Positions 12,401-21,200 of a DNA stretch of 33,800 bases are shown here, in pieces (position 1 is the stretch's first letter; each line of letters begins with the position of its first letter). The notes under the pieces were generated by a model that saw only the letters and a program-made list of their open reading frames with translations, did no database searches and was not told where the DNA came from. Position numbers and translations under genes: made by a program. The stretch is from a virus. The stretch covers positions 1 through 33,800 of the IMG/VR virus record IMGVR_UViG_3300020459_000042, one strand, 5' to 3'.

Positions 12401-15400
12401 ATCCTAATGCTCTTGATAGAACCACAGGTACATTTAAACAAGAGCACTTCTTCTCTACTTTTGAGCAATTAATATACAAACCAGACTCAAATCTTATAGG
12501 TATTGGCGGTACTGCTCTTGTATATCAAACAGGTGCAGGTGTAACTGGATATCTTCCTGACCTTGTATTTGCAATAAAGGATAATGAAGAAGAATATAGA
12601 ATAGCATTAACAAAAAATGACGCAATAGCTGGTACAGCAGTAACATTCTTACCTGACTCAGGTGCAGGTAATAAGCATAGATTCTCAATGGCAAAGAGAG
12701 ATTCTAAGTCAATGATAACTATTAGCGGTCTTGTTCAGAAACCAATAACTTATACATCGGTTAATTATGATTTACAAGTTCCTGTTGCAGGTTTTGTTAC
12801 CGCATTTGTATTAAGTGGTATTGGATCAATCTTATCTGGTGATCTTATTAGAATAGAAGATGAATATTCTATCGTAAGAAATGTTGGTGTAGGTACAACT
12901 AGTTTAGGTCCTGCGGTTGGTATAGGAACTTGGAGTCTAGTTGAAGTAGAAAGGGGTGCAGTTGGAACTGCTGCTACTCCACATGCTGCAGGAGAACCTG
13001 CTAGGATCTTTAGAGGATCATTCCAGATATTAGATAGTAATATACACTTTACACAAGCACCTCTTGGTGGTGATTTGGGTTTACTTAATCCTGGCAACTT
13101 ACCATATCCTAGAGCAACCTTTGGTGGAAGAACATTCTTAAGGCAAGATTATCTTAAGAATCAGTTATTTGATGATATATCAAATTCATTTGACGGATTA
13201 GAGACTACTTATTCATTAACCTCTGTAGGTGGAGCAGTTACTGGTATCGGTACTACAGGTGGTAACGGTGTATTATTCATCAATAATATATTCCAAGCAC
13301 CATTTAGTGAAAATAATACTGATGCAAACTTTAAAATTATAGAAAATGCGGGAATTGCTTCAGTCCAATTTACTGGTGTTAGTTCGGAAGGATTTACGAC
13401 ACCGATAATAGACATTGGTGATGTCAACGAGAACCAATTACCGAGAGGTGGAATTGTTATATCGGCAGGATCTACGCCAGGTAGAGGTTATGCTCCTTTT
13501 GTTGGTGCAAAAGTATTCCCTCAATTAGATTCTAGCGGTACTATTACTAATATTATTGGTATTCCTACCTCAGAAGGTACAGGATTCCAAATTAGCACCG
13601 CACAATATGATAATGTGACTGGTATATTATCAGTAACTACCGCAACAAATCACGGTCTTACTATTGATGATCAAATAAAACTTGTTGGATTATACTTTAC
13701 ATGTCCTAAAGACGATGTAGGAACACCCACAAACTTTGTGTACAATCCTGCAACTGGCATATCAACAGTTACTTTGAATAATCATGGATTGTCAAATGGT
13801 GATGCTATAAGTTTCAGAGCTAACTCACTGACACTTAGTTGTACAATGGGAACTGGTAATAAGACATACCCTCGTCCAACTGATCCTCTTGCAGGTAATG
13901 GTCAGTATCTAACTGTCTCTAATGTCACTACAAATACCTTTAGAGTCAATGTAGGTGCTGCAGGTAGTAATGTTTATTGGAATCCATCAGACGCAGACTA
14001 TGATCCTAATGCAGGTATCATGACAGTAACGATAGGTACACATGATCTATATGTTGGTAAGGGAGTTGTAATTCCAGACAATACATTTACATTTACTTGT
14101 TTACAAGATGGTAACACTGCACAGAAAACATATCCTCGTGCAACTGATCCAGTATCGGGTGCATCTATTAATGTTGTCGCAGTTGGAACAGCAACCGCAA
14201 ATATATCTACCGCAATTTATGATCCTACAGCAGGTATTTTAACAGCAACATCTGCAGGTCATAACCTCATGGTAGGCAACAGAATACAAATTGCGGGAGA
14301 TTCTCTAACATTTACATGCAGTAAAGATAATAACGCAACTTATCACCCATATCCTAGATTAGGTGATCCAATAAGAGATAAGTGGGTTGCGGTAGCAAGT
14401 ACAACACTCAATACATTCTCTATCAATGTAGGATCCTCTAGTGGCATATATCCTCATTATGATGCAAGTGACCATTCATTATATTCTGTTGCTACAGGTG
14501 CACTAATAAAACAGACAGGAACGATTGATCTTAATGTTGGTACAGGTGGAACTGGAACATCTGCACATACATTTGTTTCTGCTGCTACAAGTTCTGTACA
14601 GCATTTACCACAGTCAGCACATACATTTGTAAGTGCAGCAACAAATGCAGTTCAAACTCTTAACTATGTCGGTGTTACAACTAACATCTTCCCAGACTAT
14701 GATCAATCTACGGATATAACAACAATCATATCACCTACAATATTCAATACTTTTGTAGGAGCTAGCACTATACCACACACATATAATGGTGGTGGATCAC
14801 CATATGCATTCAAATATTTGGATGACTTGACATTTGGTTCAGGTTATAATCAACTCTTAGGAACAGTATCAATAGGTGTTTCTAATATTGCAGGATCGGG
14901 AGCAACTGTTACAGCAACTGTTGGTGCAGGTGGTTCATTAATCTTTAGTGTTGATCACGCAGGAACAGGATATACTAGTGGAACACAATTATTTGCTCCA
15001 GAACCATCTGGTGATTACTTAAGTATTGAAGGCACTTTCAGACAAGGACTTGGATCTACAACAACTACTGGTGTTGGTGCTTCTATTACTGTTGATGTGG
15101 TTGGACTAACAACTAATTATATTGGATATTCAACTTCACCAGAATTCCTATTATCAGAAATTTCTGAATGGACTTTATCAAAAACTGGTTATGGGTTTAG
15201 AAAAGGAGATAAATTTAATGTTGTTGGTTTATCTACAGATCCAAATGCAGGTGATTTGTTTATACCATTTGAAATTGAAGTGATTGATATATTTAATGAT
15301 GATATTGCAGCATGGCAATTTGGTAATTTAGATTATATTGATAATATCAAACCATTCCAAGATGGTAAGAGATTAAGATATCCACTATACTATCAAAACC

Positions 15401-16647
15401 AGTTGATTAGTTTTGAAATTGATAATAATGATCCAGATTCTAGAGAGATTGATTTAGGACCAGTTCTTTTAATATTTGTCAATGGTGTTCTTCAAGAACC
15501 AAATAAACATTATACATTTAATGGTGGTACATCAGTCTCATTTGAAACTGCACCTACCATACAAGATGATGTGTTCATATTCTTCTACAGGGGAACAGTT
15601 GGTAGTGATAGTTCATTCTTTGATGTCAATGAAATTATTAAAGAAGGTGATTCTGTAGAATTATTTAAGAGTGCCGATCTTGAAATGAATAAAGTTGCAA
15701 AAAACAATAGTAATTTTGCACAAAGAGAACCTAGAATAGTAGTTAGAATTGCTACTGCATCTGTAGTAGAAACTCCATTCTATCAAGGTGGTGGTGTTAA
15801 TAATGATAACTATAAACCAATGAGATGGAATAAGCAGAAAATTGATAGAGTTTTTGCTGGTGGATTAGTTTCTAAAGCAAGAGATTCCCAAGAAGCTCAA
15901 ATTTATCCAACTGCCAATATTCTTGCATCATATGCTTCAACTGATACTTCGTTATATGTTGATCATGTCGATAACTTTAGAGATGTTGATGGATTATTAG
16001 ATGATGATTTTGGACTTTTCGTTTATGGTGTTGGTATTGGAACAACTGCACAAGCAGGTATTAACTGGGAGTTCTGGAATGATATTGATCCTTTGAACAC
16101 CGATGTTAAAGGATATACTGGTCTTGTTACTGGTATTACAACTTCTACGGGTATTGGTACTGATCTTGGTATAGTATTCCAGTTGGATATGAATGCTTTG
16201 GTAAACGAAAACAATTCATCTTATGTTCAGGACTTTAAAGAAGGATATCCTTTCAAACTCTTTGGATCAGGAATAACACCTGCTGCTGGAGTCATAACAA
16301 GTACTGATACACATGATTCTGATGTTATTGGTATTAGTACTTATGAAGTTGACAATATATATTATGCATCATCATTATCATGGGATGGAAGTGCTAGAAC
16401 AGGTGTTATTACATGTAACATTCATTCTGGAACTGATGTAAGTGGATTAGTTGGTATTGGATCAACCTTACATCCTGCAGCAAGATTTACATGGGGAAGA
16501 TTCTCTTCCGCAATAAGGGATGCAAATTATCCTCTTTCTTTATCTGTTAAAGGACTTGGTTATGATCCTGATCTAAATCAATGGCCAATTGCCCAAAGAA
16601 GGAATATTGGACTGCGTAATACTGGAGCACTTGGAAAAACCTTATAA
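3424..16647 (+). CDS. Giant 4407-residue structural protein in the gp7 position
   Basis: One uninterrupted frame between gp6 and gp8, so by synteny it replaces T4 gp7 (1032 residues); I see no obvious sequence similarity to T4 gp7. The N-terminus (1-310) looks like a wedge-anchoring domain: LLEEFLKQYYISQEHQGG near 32-49, a KIDNEIITYT...GCTRG module at 105-127, and ESKGTDESFKILFKALFG with LEKYLIKPS at about 205-240. The rest is a string of beads: many GxGY strands, several HGxxxGD modules (for example HGFKDGEVIHY), a YHYH-like domain at about 1225-1385 (GWAYDGNPIYGPFG, LDEHNGRF, IGHTYRG), four TFTC/YPR repeats at about 3395-3672, and FVNG-type strands near 3280 and 4019. No transmembrane segment or enzyme active site is evident. 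Likely role: wedge scaffold with elaborate outward decoration. Function of individual beads is inferred. Confidence 0.8.
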   Translation: MIETYSPLSSRVKTYQVVGDQTPEFAKAENPLLEEFLKQYYISQEHQGGSLDIGENIDKYIKIDNLTKEVVAGIASISSGIDSTTDTITVSPNTKGFPQEYGLLKIDNEIITYTGVTTNTFTGCTRGFSGITTYRTTNDPYNLTYTDTTPAKHDSGASIQNLSALFLQEFYTKLKAQYTPGLEGVTLSPELNVNNFIKEARNLYESKGTDESFKILFKALFGLEPKINDLEKYLIKPSFANYLRRESFAVRVIEGDPLKLIGQTLYQDNEIGNDLVNAASGPISDVVQIRDDYYRISVFIGFDDRDLIEGNFVIPGKTQSIGTIGIGATVITVDSTIGFGQTGTFQVGVTDDSFYQTLDYSEKTINQFIGVTTALKEIPSATELYAPTLVYGFEDNDLSKRVNMRLTGVISNFESLQNLYGLTEQSRIQVKNLGRYVKNPPTDKTYSQVFFNSWVYNTSARYEIEQFFGTTFRLKGRIDKASIKKNDTVEIVIRNTQTVVATGLNVNFVNTALNEVTLSGTITAASGISYDIRRIQEKATSTGVPIVGGQDQILADVTNAYILDAKYSPTNLKEGYVASNSIPSYDITTEKITATLTDPKIGNNDFEGYDVLTNRYTIFSFPSSVPFKTGEEISYVPRGDTTAIGGLTQASYFVEVLSQNNKIKLYQSRSFIPSGIAVGFVPTELPTGIHDFIRAEQARESIFPSGTLKRFILDQNLTDGTKPKTTSESTQTGTTGMLINGVEITNYKSDKYIYFGPVRSFDIVNAGRGYDVSFPPSVGFETSTSGINTAYGRVSVAGTVTGILVDPVEYEIKNVVSVDVHGGNGSGARAEAITELAYRSLTFNAKKFAIGGNIDVGSDRFILNKEHFYKTGDRVIYNANNNNPIALSTSTAVGLDTGLVEGQSYYVGVAATNIFQIYTNKSDAVAGVNTVSFGSTAGDSNVGIHQFNDYETKRRISRIAVIDSGSGYTNRKISVNPTGTIGGISTVRDFIEFPNHGFKDGEVIHYSSDDTAITGLSTTAQYQVLTIDDNSFRLCNSGLATTRLPDQTNYLNKLYTRFDSTGSGYQNFFYPAVTVDINVVTSDDANRTIEAFPIVRGSVVDTILYDEGRDYGSNIINFEKTPIVTTNYGELGQIGLTIVNGRISDAFVQAAGQNYDGPPDLEVIGVGTANGARLRAVMNGGSIDKVKVLAAGVGYALSTTTVTVLAPGNAATFASNIRRLTGNKFNTSQTTNGDYLGAVDGGLAIESVGYGETVRTVFNDDGTGHSPIIGWAYDGNPIYGPFGFSDRDNNQSGSRRMLSSYKLDQSRVKNRPNTSEFVAGYFTEDYYYDSSGDLDEHNGRFCKTPEYTQGIYAYFATVDNLIAPQFPYYIGHTYRGFPIEENIQVGSKIKQSNFNFENSELVRNTNPYNMFGSGVSYDYVVQPYKSINNVAFPERILSGSIDNIKIVQSGIGYTVGTPLNFDNSDTGGSNAYAIVNKINGQEVSKISTIFNKFEDIIFSWGGSDRVIGHRKPFHQLKSSDYVQVSGLSTSIIGLTGSHQISLVDYSTTLLDTGFVGVVTDIRVQSISPTVSVGATIGFSTQIFSAGIGTTVGVGSETAQILNIFPDDNVLRIRRSGAAATTGILGIGVSFFTDEIIIPLAVEYFESQPNRKIYFNPTESVGFGTTVSQTITRSYQYMGVTKDRSLLTKTIHLENHGLQTNDELTFSIPTSGSNISCATSSIYAGTFNLPSTVYAVKKTEDTIGIKTTKTSADLTFISGGSNVYDYLFEKVEPVKVTGTIEKIATTVETTVDHSLEDGDIIDLIVKPGLSTGIGTTTYTKLKVIDDYLITNPLEIAASGIRTDTNRIRANDHRLVTGERILYYGANLPDGIEQKEYYVVRVDDNTISLTNTFAETAGVPVLVNITSQGGSGQTINPINPQLRPFKNNDLVFDMSDPSLTGYQLKFYYDTNYFNEFVGSASSETFEVIGVSTFATVGIGSTIPTFDNVFHPTTILKYSDTSPELIFYNVFGTSGVATTKNTGVVNQGQVKYVDSGYAGKFNIVGVSNTEFKVNLRFPPESLQYTSANCDNLSYTTQSPTANGGISSITILNRGINYEKVPGISSVAGSGSNAILIVESVDINRLSEVTVPDDVFGYPSDNTLKPDAFIPRVLTIADYSTIVDVRVSFGGRAYITAPQLVIFDKGTGEVVDSGLITCDLSDSAVTSATISVPPSGLSENEFGVIPTRNSNGIAVLEAFADAGILTCKISTPILGYKKEPIAIGDSIFLEGITSYDGTGYNSADYKFTPFRVSDYNNATNPRQVTFDYTGFTTNPGIGVTAIYGFGNITKFGNLATFEVTKGFSTFVENEKFKRNTNPFADVRLDFVNVNTANIIVSGAEDLEVGDILVGKLSGSSARITGVEEFDGNFNIQASVKTTVGWRDNVGLINDTNQVLPDNDYYQNLSYAIESPKTYEDLITYVNDIVHPTGLKNFANTEIITDAALPGYKSVGETFTPAEDKGGLVLDFINEPLRVDAIYPADLARDFQAQGNISKFVELRSTRLADFILNKTNRVLKHDDISPQFVSNDSNDLSPYRIVATYPAPRKFQRFFTQTVHQAEDPAKNQYQLNEFISVTVGQDTFLLQKYEDKNYDQLGFTTSYVQFDTSYSSNATDLIIRPNEPFDTDYEVKTFQSNFSDTVGVGTTAFGHIRLESSVSTVGGANTLGVALTTNVIGVSTITTEAAVIQFVVSDLTTSQVDFFEYAAMHNGSDTYLTELAAFNSKQNLSGLSSPDFIGTFSSYIDGGLLKLDFLNGSQNTVEIKSKMIAVDPSVVGPTTDYRFKNTTFDPDGTERTARLEVTSQAKAGIATVCGIASIRDLSVKSTIHVAIGDTQSIHSIYLLTDPYNQQNFITEYPLASIGATMGIGTFGSTYRPDGHINLEFHPSVSGIVSVSAYNEILYKDEDPNGLLEGIGEISYGSVFENVAQTKYLGINNRDSRTFAIRNQGVPIYAQETNIADPNALDRTTGTFKQEHFFSTFEQLIYKPDSNLIGIGGTALVYQTGAGVTGYLPDLVFAIKDNEEEYRIALTKNDAIAGTAVTFLPDSGAGNKHRFSMAKRDSKSMITISGLVQKPITYTSVNYDLQVPVAGFVTAFVLSGIGSILSGDLIRIEDEYSIVRNVGVGTTSLGPAVGIGTWSLVEVERGAVGTAATPHAAGEPARIFRGSFQILDSNIHFTQAPLGGDLGLLNPGNLPYPRATFGGRTFLRQDYLKNQLFDDISNSFDGLETTYSLTSVGGAVTGIGTTGGNGVLFINNIFQAPFSENNTDANFKIIENAGIASVQFTGVSSEGFTTPIIDIGDVNENQLPRGGIVISAGSTPGRGYAPFVGAKVFPQLDSSGTITNIIGIPTSEGTGFQISTAQYDNVTGILSVTTATNHGLTIDDQIKLVGLYFTCPKDDVGTPTNFVYNPATGISTVTLNNHGLSNGDAISFRANSLTLSCTMGTGNKTYPRPTDPLAGNGQYLTVSNVTTNTFRVNVGAAGSNVYWNPSDADYDPNAGIMTVTIGTHDLYVGKGVVIPDNTFTFTCLQDGNTAQKTYPRATDPVSGASINVVAVGTATANISTAIYDPTAGILTATSAGHNLMVGNRIQIAGDSLTFTCSKDNNATYHPYPRLGDPIRDKWVAVASTTLNTFSINVGSSSGIYPHYDASDHSLYSVATGALIKQTGTIDLNVGTGGTGTSAHTFVSAATSSVQHLPQSAHTFVSAATNAVQTLNYVGVTTNIFPDYDQSTDITTIISPTIFNTFVGASTIPHTYNGGGSPYAFKYLDDLTFGSGYNQLLGTVSIGVSNIAGSGATVTATVGAGGSLIFSVDHAGTGYTSGTQLFAPEPSGDYLSIEGTFRQGLGSTTTTGVGASITVDVVGLTTNYIGYSTSPEFLLSEISEWTLSKTGYGFRKGDKFNVVGLSTDPNAGDLFIPFEIEVIDIFNDDIAAWQFGNLDYIDNIKPFQDGKRLRYPLYYQNQLISFEIDNNDPDSREIDLGPVLLIFVNGVLQEPNKHYTFNGGTSVSFETAPTIQDDVFIFFYRGTVGSDSSFFDVNEIIKEGDSVELFKSADLEMNKVAKNNSNFAQREPRIVVRIATASVVETPFYQGGGVNNDNYKPMRWNKQKIDRVFAGGLVSKARDSQEAQIYPTANILASYASTDTSLYVDHVDNFRDVDGLLDDDFGLFVYGVGIGTTAQAGINWEFWNDIDPLNTDVKGYTGLVTGITTSTGIGTDLGIVFQLDMNALVNENNSSYVQDFKEGYPFKLFGSGITPAAGVITSTDTHDSDVIGISTYEVDNIYYASSLSWDGSARTGVITCNIHSGTDVSGLVGIGSTLHPAARFTWGRFSSAIRDANYPLSLSVKGLGYDPDLNQWPIAQRRNIGLRNTGALGKTL
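13606..14440 (+). repeat. Four coding repeats of the TFTC...YPR..DP module inside the giant gene
   Basis: Units begin at 13606, 13741, 13999 and 14218 (residues Y3395, Y3440, Y3526, Y3599). The consensus is Y(D/N)P.(T/A)GI.T.T...H.L..G..I, then SLTFTC..D.N, then a YPR..DP turn and TFSINVG-like strand. The first unit is short and lacks the YPR half. Spacings are 135, 258 and 219 bases, so the array is degenerate rather than freshly duplicated. A fifth copy lies in a different gene at 30133-30360. Confidence 0.8.
14560..14667 (+). repeat. Tandem 54-base coding duplication (SAHTFVSAAT)
   Basis: Two adjacent 18-residue units start at 14560 and 14614 (S3713 and S3731). Both encode SAHTFVSAAT followed by a variable NAVQ/SSVQ tail. 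The two units differ mostly at synonymous positions (for example TTTCT versus TAAGT for Val-Ser), which indicates an old duplication kept at the protein level. Confidence 0.8.
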
Positions 16648-16650
16648 ATA
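16643..16650 (+). promoter_or_regulatory. T4-type late promoter box overlapping the giant gene's stop codon
   Basis: An exact TATAAATA followed by C, close to the T4 consensus TATAAATAC. The TAA stop of the 4407-residue gene (16645-16647) lies inside the octamer. The gp8 ATG is 34 bases beyond the box, giving a short leader. It would give gp8 and the following genes their own late transcript, independent of the 13-kb gene upstream. Confidence 0.85.
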
Positions 16651-16684
16651 CCAAAATAGTAGGACCTTTTAGTAGAACATTGCA

Positions 16685-18262
16685 ATGGCAGCAATTATAA
16701 CCGATCAATTTAGGATTATTAACGCTAATAACTTCATGGATGATGTTACTAGTGGAAATAACTCTTACTATGCTTTTCTTGGATTAGCAAATCCTACAGT
16801 ATCGGGATTCGGAAGGACAGATACTTGGAATAGCACTACTGTTCAACCACCATCACCCGTTGATAGTATTAACTACAATAATCATGTATATGATACTATG
16901 TTATTTGGAAAAAAAGTTTTTCCTGGTGATGTTCGTAGATTAATTAGAAAGGTTACTTGGACAAAAGGTACTTCATACGATATGTATCGTCATGATTATA
17001 GTACGACTTATCGTTCTTTAGTATCAAATTCCAGCAGACTTTTTTCTGCTAATTATTATGTTATGAATAAAGACTATAGAGTCTATATTTGTATCAATAA
17101 TGGTGCTGCAGGTGTATCAACAATTGCGAGTGCATCTTTAGATGAACCAACATTTACTGATCTTGAACCATCTGCTGCTGGTGTAAGTGGTGATACTTAT
17201 CTTTGGAAGTACATGTTCACAGTTCCTCCTGCGGATATTGTGAAATTTGACTCTACTGAATATATTGCGGTTCCTAATGAATGGGAAACCACTAATAATG
17301 CTGATGTTAAAGTTGTTAGAGACAATGGAGACTCGGATACAAATTCTAATCAAATTAAAGTAGTATCAATTGATGAGACAGGAACAGGATACAGTTTCCT
17401 TTCCAGTCCCATTGAAGTTGATATTATCGGTGATGGCACTGGGGGTAAGGTTAGGATACTAACTAATACCCAAGGTCAAATAATTTCTGCTCAAGTAACT
17501 AATGGAGGCAAAGGGTACAGTTATGGGAGGGTTGATCTTTCTTCTATTAATGGTAGTGCTACAAAGTTTGCTAAGTTAACTCCTATTATACCACCTTCTA
17601 AAGGTCATGGATTTAATGCTTACAAAGAACTTGGTACTGATAAAGTTTTAATTTACACTAGATTTGATGCATCATCATATGATTTTGCTTCTGATACTAG
17701 ATTTGCACAAGTTGGTTTAATTAGAAACCCAAGTGCAATTGGAGTTGCTGGTACTAATTATTTACAATCTTCAGAATTTTCTGGTTTGAAATCAATCAAA
17801 TTTACTGGAGATACTTCACAAGCTCTTGGTATTGGAACTGAGATTGAGCAAAATATTACTGGAGTTGGTACTGCTAGAGGATATGTTGCATCATATGATA
17901 TCGATACTATGGTTATTAAGTACTTCCAAGACAGAAGTTTAGTTTATAACCAATCAACATTTGATGCTACTGATAGTAAAGAGGTTGCAACACAGTCCCC
18001 TGTTATTAGTTTCCAATCTGGTGCTGCTGCTAATGCAGTCACTAGTACTGGATTTAGTGTTGATGTAGATTCCACTTTTAGTGGCATATCAACAACCACA
18101 CCTTCTGGTAAGGTAGTTGATCTAGGCGTTCAGTTTACAAATGGTGTTGCTGACGGTGAAATAAATAAACGCAGTGGTGAGATCATTTATCTTGATAATA
18201 GACCAACTATTACAAGAAATGCTCGTCAAAAAGAAGACATCAAAATCGTATTAGAATTCTAA
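16685..18262 (+). CDS. gp8: Baseplate wedge subunit gp8
   Basis: A 525-residue protein beginning MAAIITDQFRIINANNFMDD, followed by YYAFLGLANP and a conserved block (GKKVFPGDVRRLIRKVTWTK, then YDMYRHDYSTTYRS) that I recognise from cyanophage gp8. YRVYICINNG and DTYLWKYMFTVPP at about 140-185 are also family hallmarks. T4 gp8 has 334 residues; the extra length here comes largely from an inserted pair of GxGY beads at about 219-290 (ETGTGY... and NGGKGYSYG) and from a Gly/Ser/Thr-rich C-terminal half. In T4, gp8 dimers bind gp10 and gp7 in the wedge. It has its own late promoter and is followed after four bases by the DUF4815-type giant. Confidence 0.88.
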   Translation: MAAIITDQFRIINANNFMDDVTSGNNSYYAFLGLANPTVSGFGRTDTWNSTTVQPPSPVDSINYNNHVYDTMLFGKKVFPGDVRRLIRKVTWTKGTSYDMYRHDYSTTYRSLVSNSSRLFSANYYVMNKDYRVYICINNGAAGVSTIASASLDEPTFTDLEPSAAGVSGDTYLWKYMFTVPPADIVKFDSTEYIAVPNEWETTNNADVKVVRDNGDSDTNSNQIKVVSIDETGTGYSFLSSPIEVDIIGDGTGGKVRILTNTQGQIISAQVTNGGKGYSYGRVDLSSINGSATKFAKLTPIIPPSKGHGFNAYKELGTDKVLIYTRFDASSYDFASDTRFAQVGLIRNPSAIGVAGTNYLQSSEFSGLKSIKFTGDTSQALGIGTEIEQNITGVGTARGYVASYDIDTMVIKYFQDRSLVYNQSTFDATDSKEVATQSPVISFQSGAAANAVTSTGFSVDVDSTFSGISTTTPSGKVVDLGVQFTNGVADGEINKRSGEIIYLDNRPTITRNARQKEDIKIVLEF

Positions 18263-18266
18263 AAAG

Positions 18267-21200
18267 ATGCCACAACAGACTAACCTGAACATAAGTCCTT
18301 ATTACGACGATTTTGACAGGACAGACAATTACCATAGAGTTCTGTTTAAACCAGGATTCCCAGTTCAAGCTCGTGAGTTAACGAGTCTGCAATCTATAAT
18401 GCAGAATCAGATTGAACAGTTTGGTAGTCATATGTTTAAAGAGGGGTCTGTAGTGATTCCTGGTGGTGTCAGTTATGATGGAAATTATTTTGCGGTTAGA
18501 TTGGATGCTACTCATTTAGGTACTGATGTAGAAGTTTATATAAAAGATCTTGTAGGAAAAAGAATAAAAGGACAAACATCTGGTATTACTGCAAAAATAA
18601 TCAATTGTATTACTTCAACAACTTCTATATCATCTGATCCTACATTATATGTAAAATATCTTTCACCTGGTCCTAGTGGTTCTTTTGACTTCTTCTCAGA
18701 TTCAGAATTATTATTATTGGAAGAACCAGTTACTTATGGAAATACAACTTTAAATACTGGATCAACTATCGCTTCTACTTTAGCACAAGATTCTTGTTTT
18801 TCAGGTTCAGCAGTTTCTATTAGTGATGGTGTTTATTTTGTAAGGGGAGCTTTTGTAAGAGTCAATCAACAAACTCTTATTCTTGACCAATATGACAATA
18901 AACCATTCTATAGAGTTGGTTTGCAGGTAGTTGAAAAAGCTATCAACGCTAAAGAAGATCCTTCATTATATGATAACGCAAAAGGATTTTCAAACTATGC
19001 AGCACCAGGTGCAGATAGATTAAAAATAGATTTAGTAATAACTAAAAAATCTACTAATGATTTTGACGATACTGATTTTATTGAACTTATTAGAGTAAGA
19101 GCTGGTATTGTTGAAAAGCAAATTAATAAGGAAAGTCAATATAATTTAATTAGAGATTATTTTGCAAAAAGAACTTTTGATGAGTCTGGAGATTATACAA
19201 CAACTCCATTTTTTATTAATGTTCTTGACAGTTTAAATGATAGAGTAGGTAGTGAAGGTATTTACTATGCTACCGAATCTACGAGACAGGGTAATACACC
19301 TAGTGATGATCTTGCATGTGTTAGAGTATCTCCAGGTACTGCATATGTTAAAGGATATGAATTTGAAACATTTGGAGAAACTATTGATGTAGAAAAACCT
19401 AGAACTACATCTGAAAAAATAGAAGAATCATTTTCTTTTAGAATAGGTAACAAGGTTAAACTAAATGGTGTTAGTGGTATAACAACATTTACAAATCCCA
19501 TAGATCTTCAGAGTGGTATTAGTAGTGAAAAAATTGGTGATGCTAAAGTATATAATTTTGGATTATCTGATGCAAAATATAAGGATAACTCAACAGAGTT
19601 TGATGCATACTTATATGATGTTCAATTATATACCAAATTGTTTATAAACGATACTGTTTCTAATGATGAGGTTATTCAATCTGCTTATGTAGAGGGTGCA
19701 GAAAGTGGTGCAACAGGATATACAATAGCTGCTGGTGCTGGTTCAAGTACACTTACATTAACTCAAGTATCAGGTCATTTCCAATCTGGAGAAAAAGTAA
19801 AATTTAGGAGCAATAAAAATTTATCTAGAATTGTTAGTAAAGTAATTACTTACAATTTTAATGATGTTGAAAATCTTCAACAGTCTAATACATTTTATGC
19901 CAAGAAAAAATTAAATGAAAAATTACCATATGGTTTAAGAGGGGATGATCCTGTTAGAATTGCTACTAATGGAGATGTAACTTGCACTGGTAGAACATTT
20001 GAAAGATTTAAACCTGGTAATATTATAATCTATAGAAGACCAGGTCAATCTTTACCCAATCGTAATGTAGTATCTTATGTTGCCAATGATGGTGGTAGCA
20101 TGAGACTGGCTGCATTGACAACCAATCCTGATTTATTTACTGGATCACTTCCAGGTTCTCAATATGAAGGTGCAATCTTTATAGGTGAACAGCAATTAAG
20201 TAACGAAGATGCTGCTGGTTTATTTTTACCATTACCTAAAAAGAATATTGCTGATATTGATTTTACTGGATCACAATTAATTCTTTCTGCACAAGTAACT
20301 AATGAATCTACCGATGCTAATGGAGTTCTTGTTGTCAATACAAGTTCTATCAATATTGATGATATAAACTTTATTGCATTTGATCAAGAAAGATATCAAG
20401 TACAATATGATGATGGTGAAATTGCTATTATTGATGAATCTTCGGTAGTTGTTACTGATTCAGTTTTAACTATTAATGATTTAAAATTCTCAGAATCTGG
20501 AGTTAAAGTTAATGTTACAGTTGCTAAAGGTAATATTAAAAATAAAATTAAAGAATATAAGAGAAGTCAACAAACTACTATAAAATATTCTGACAATGAT
20601 GGATCTGGATCTAATGCAAATGGTACTGTAAATGATGGATTAACACCTAGTGGTTTATATGGAATTAGAATTCAGGATGAGGAAATATGTTTGAATCATC
20701 CAGATGTTTCTGAGGTAGTTGCTGTCTATGAATCTTTAGATACAAATCTTCCTATATTTGATAAATTGGTATTTACATCAACAGATCCTATTTTTCAAAA
20801 TGCGATTGTAGGAGAAACTATTGTAGGAGAAAATACCAATTCTGTTGCAAGAATAGTATCTGTTGATTCTGGTTCAAGCAGTATTAGTATTGTATATAAA
20901 ACAATTGACAAATTCCAACTCTTAGAAACACTTTTATTCCAAGAGTCTAATACATCTGCTTCATTACAAGGTACAAGTCCTGGTAAGTATAATGATGTAA
21001 CTGATGCATTTACTTTAGATAAAGGACAGAAAGAACAGTATTATGACTATTCAAAAATATTAAGAGTTAATGATGGATATGTTCCTTCTAAACAATTGTT
21101 AGTTGTTTACGATAGATATGATATTCCTTCTTCAGATACTGGAGATGTATTTACAGTTAACAGTTATGATGCAGAAAGATTTAAAAAGAATATTCCATCA

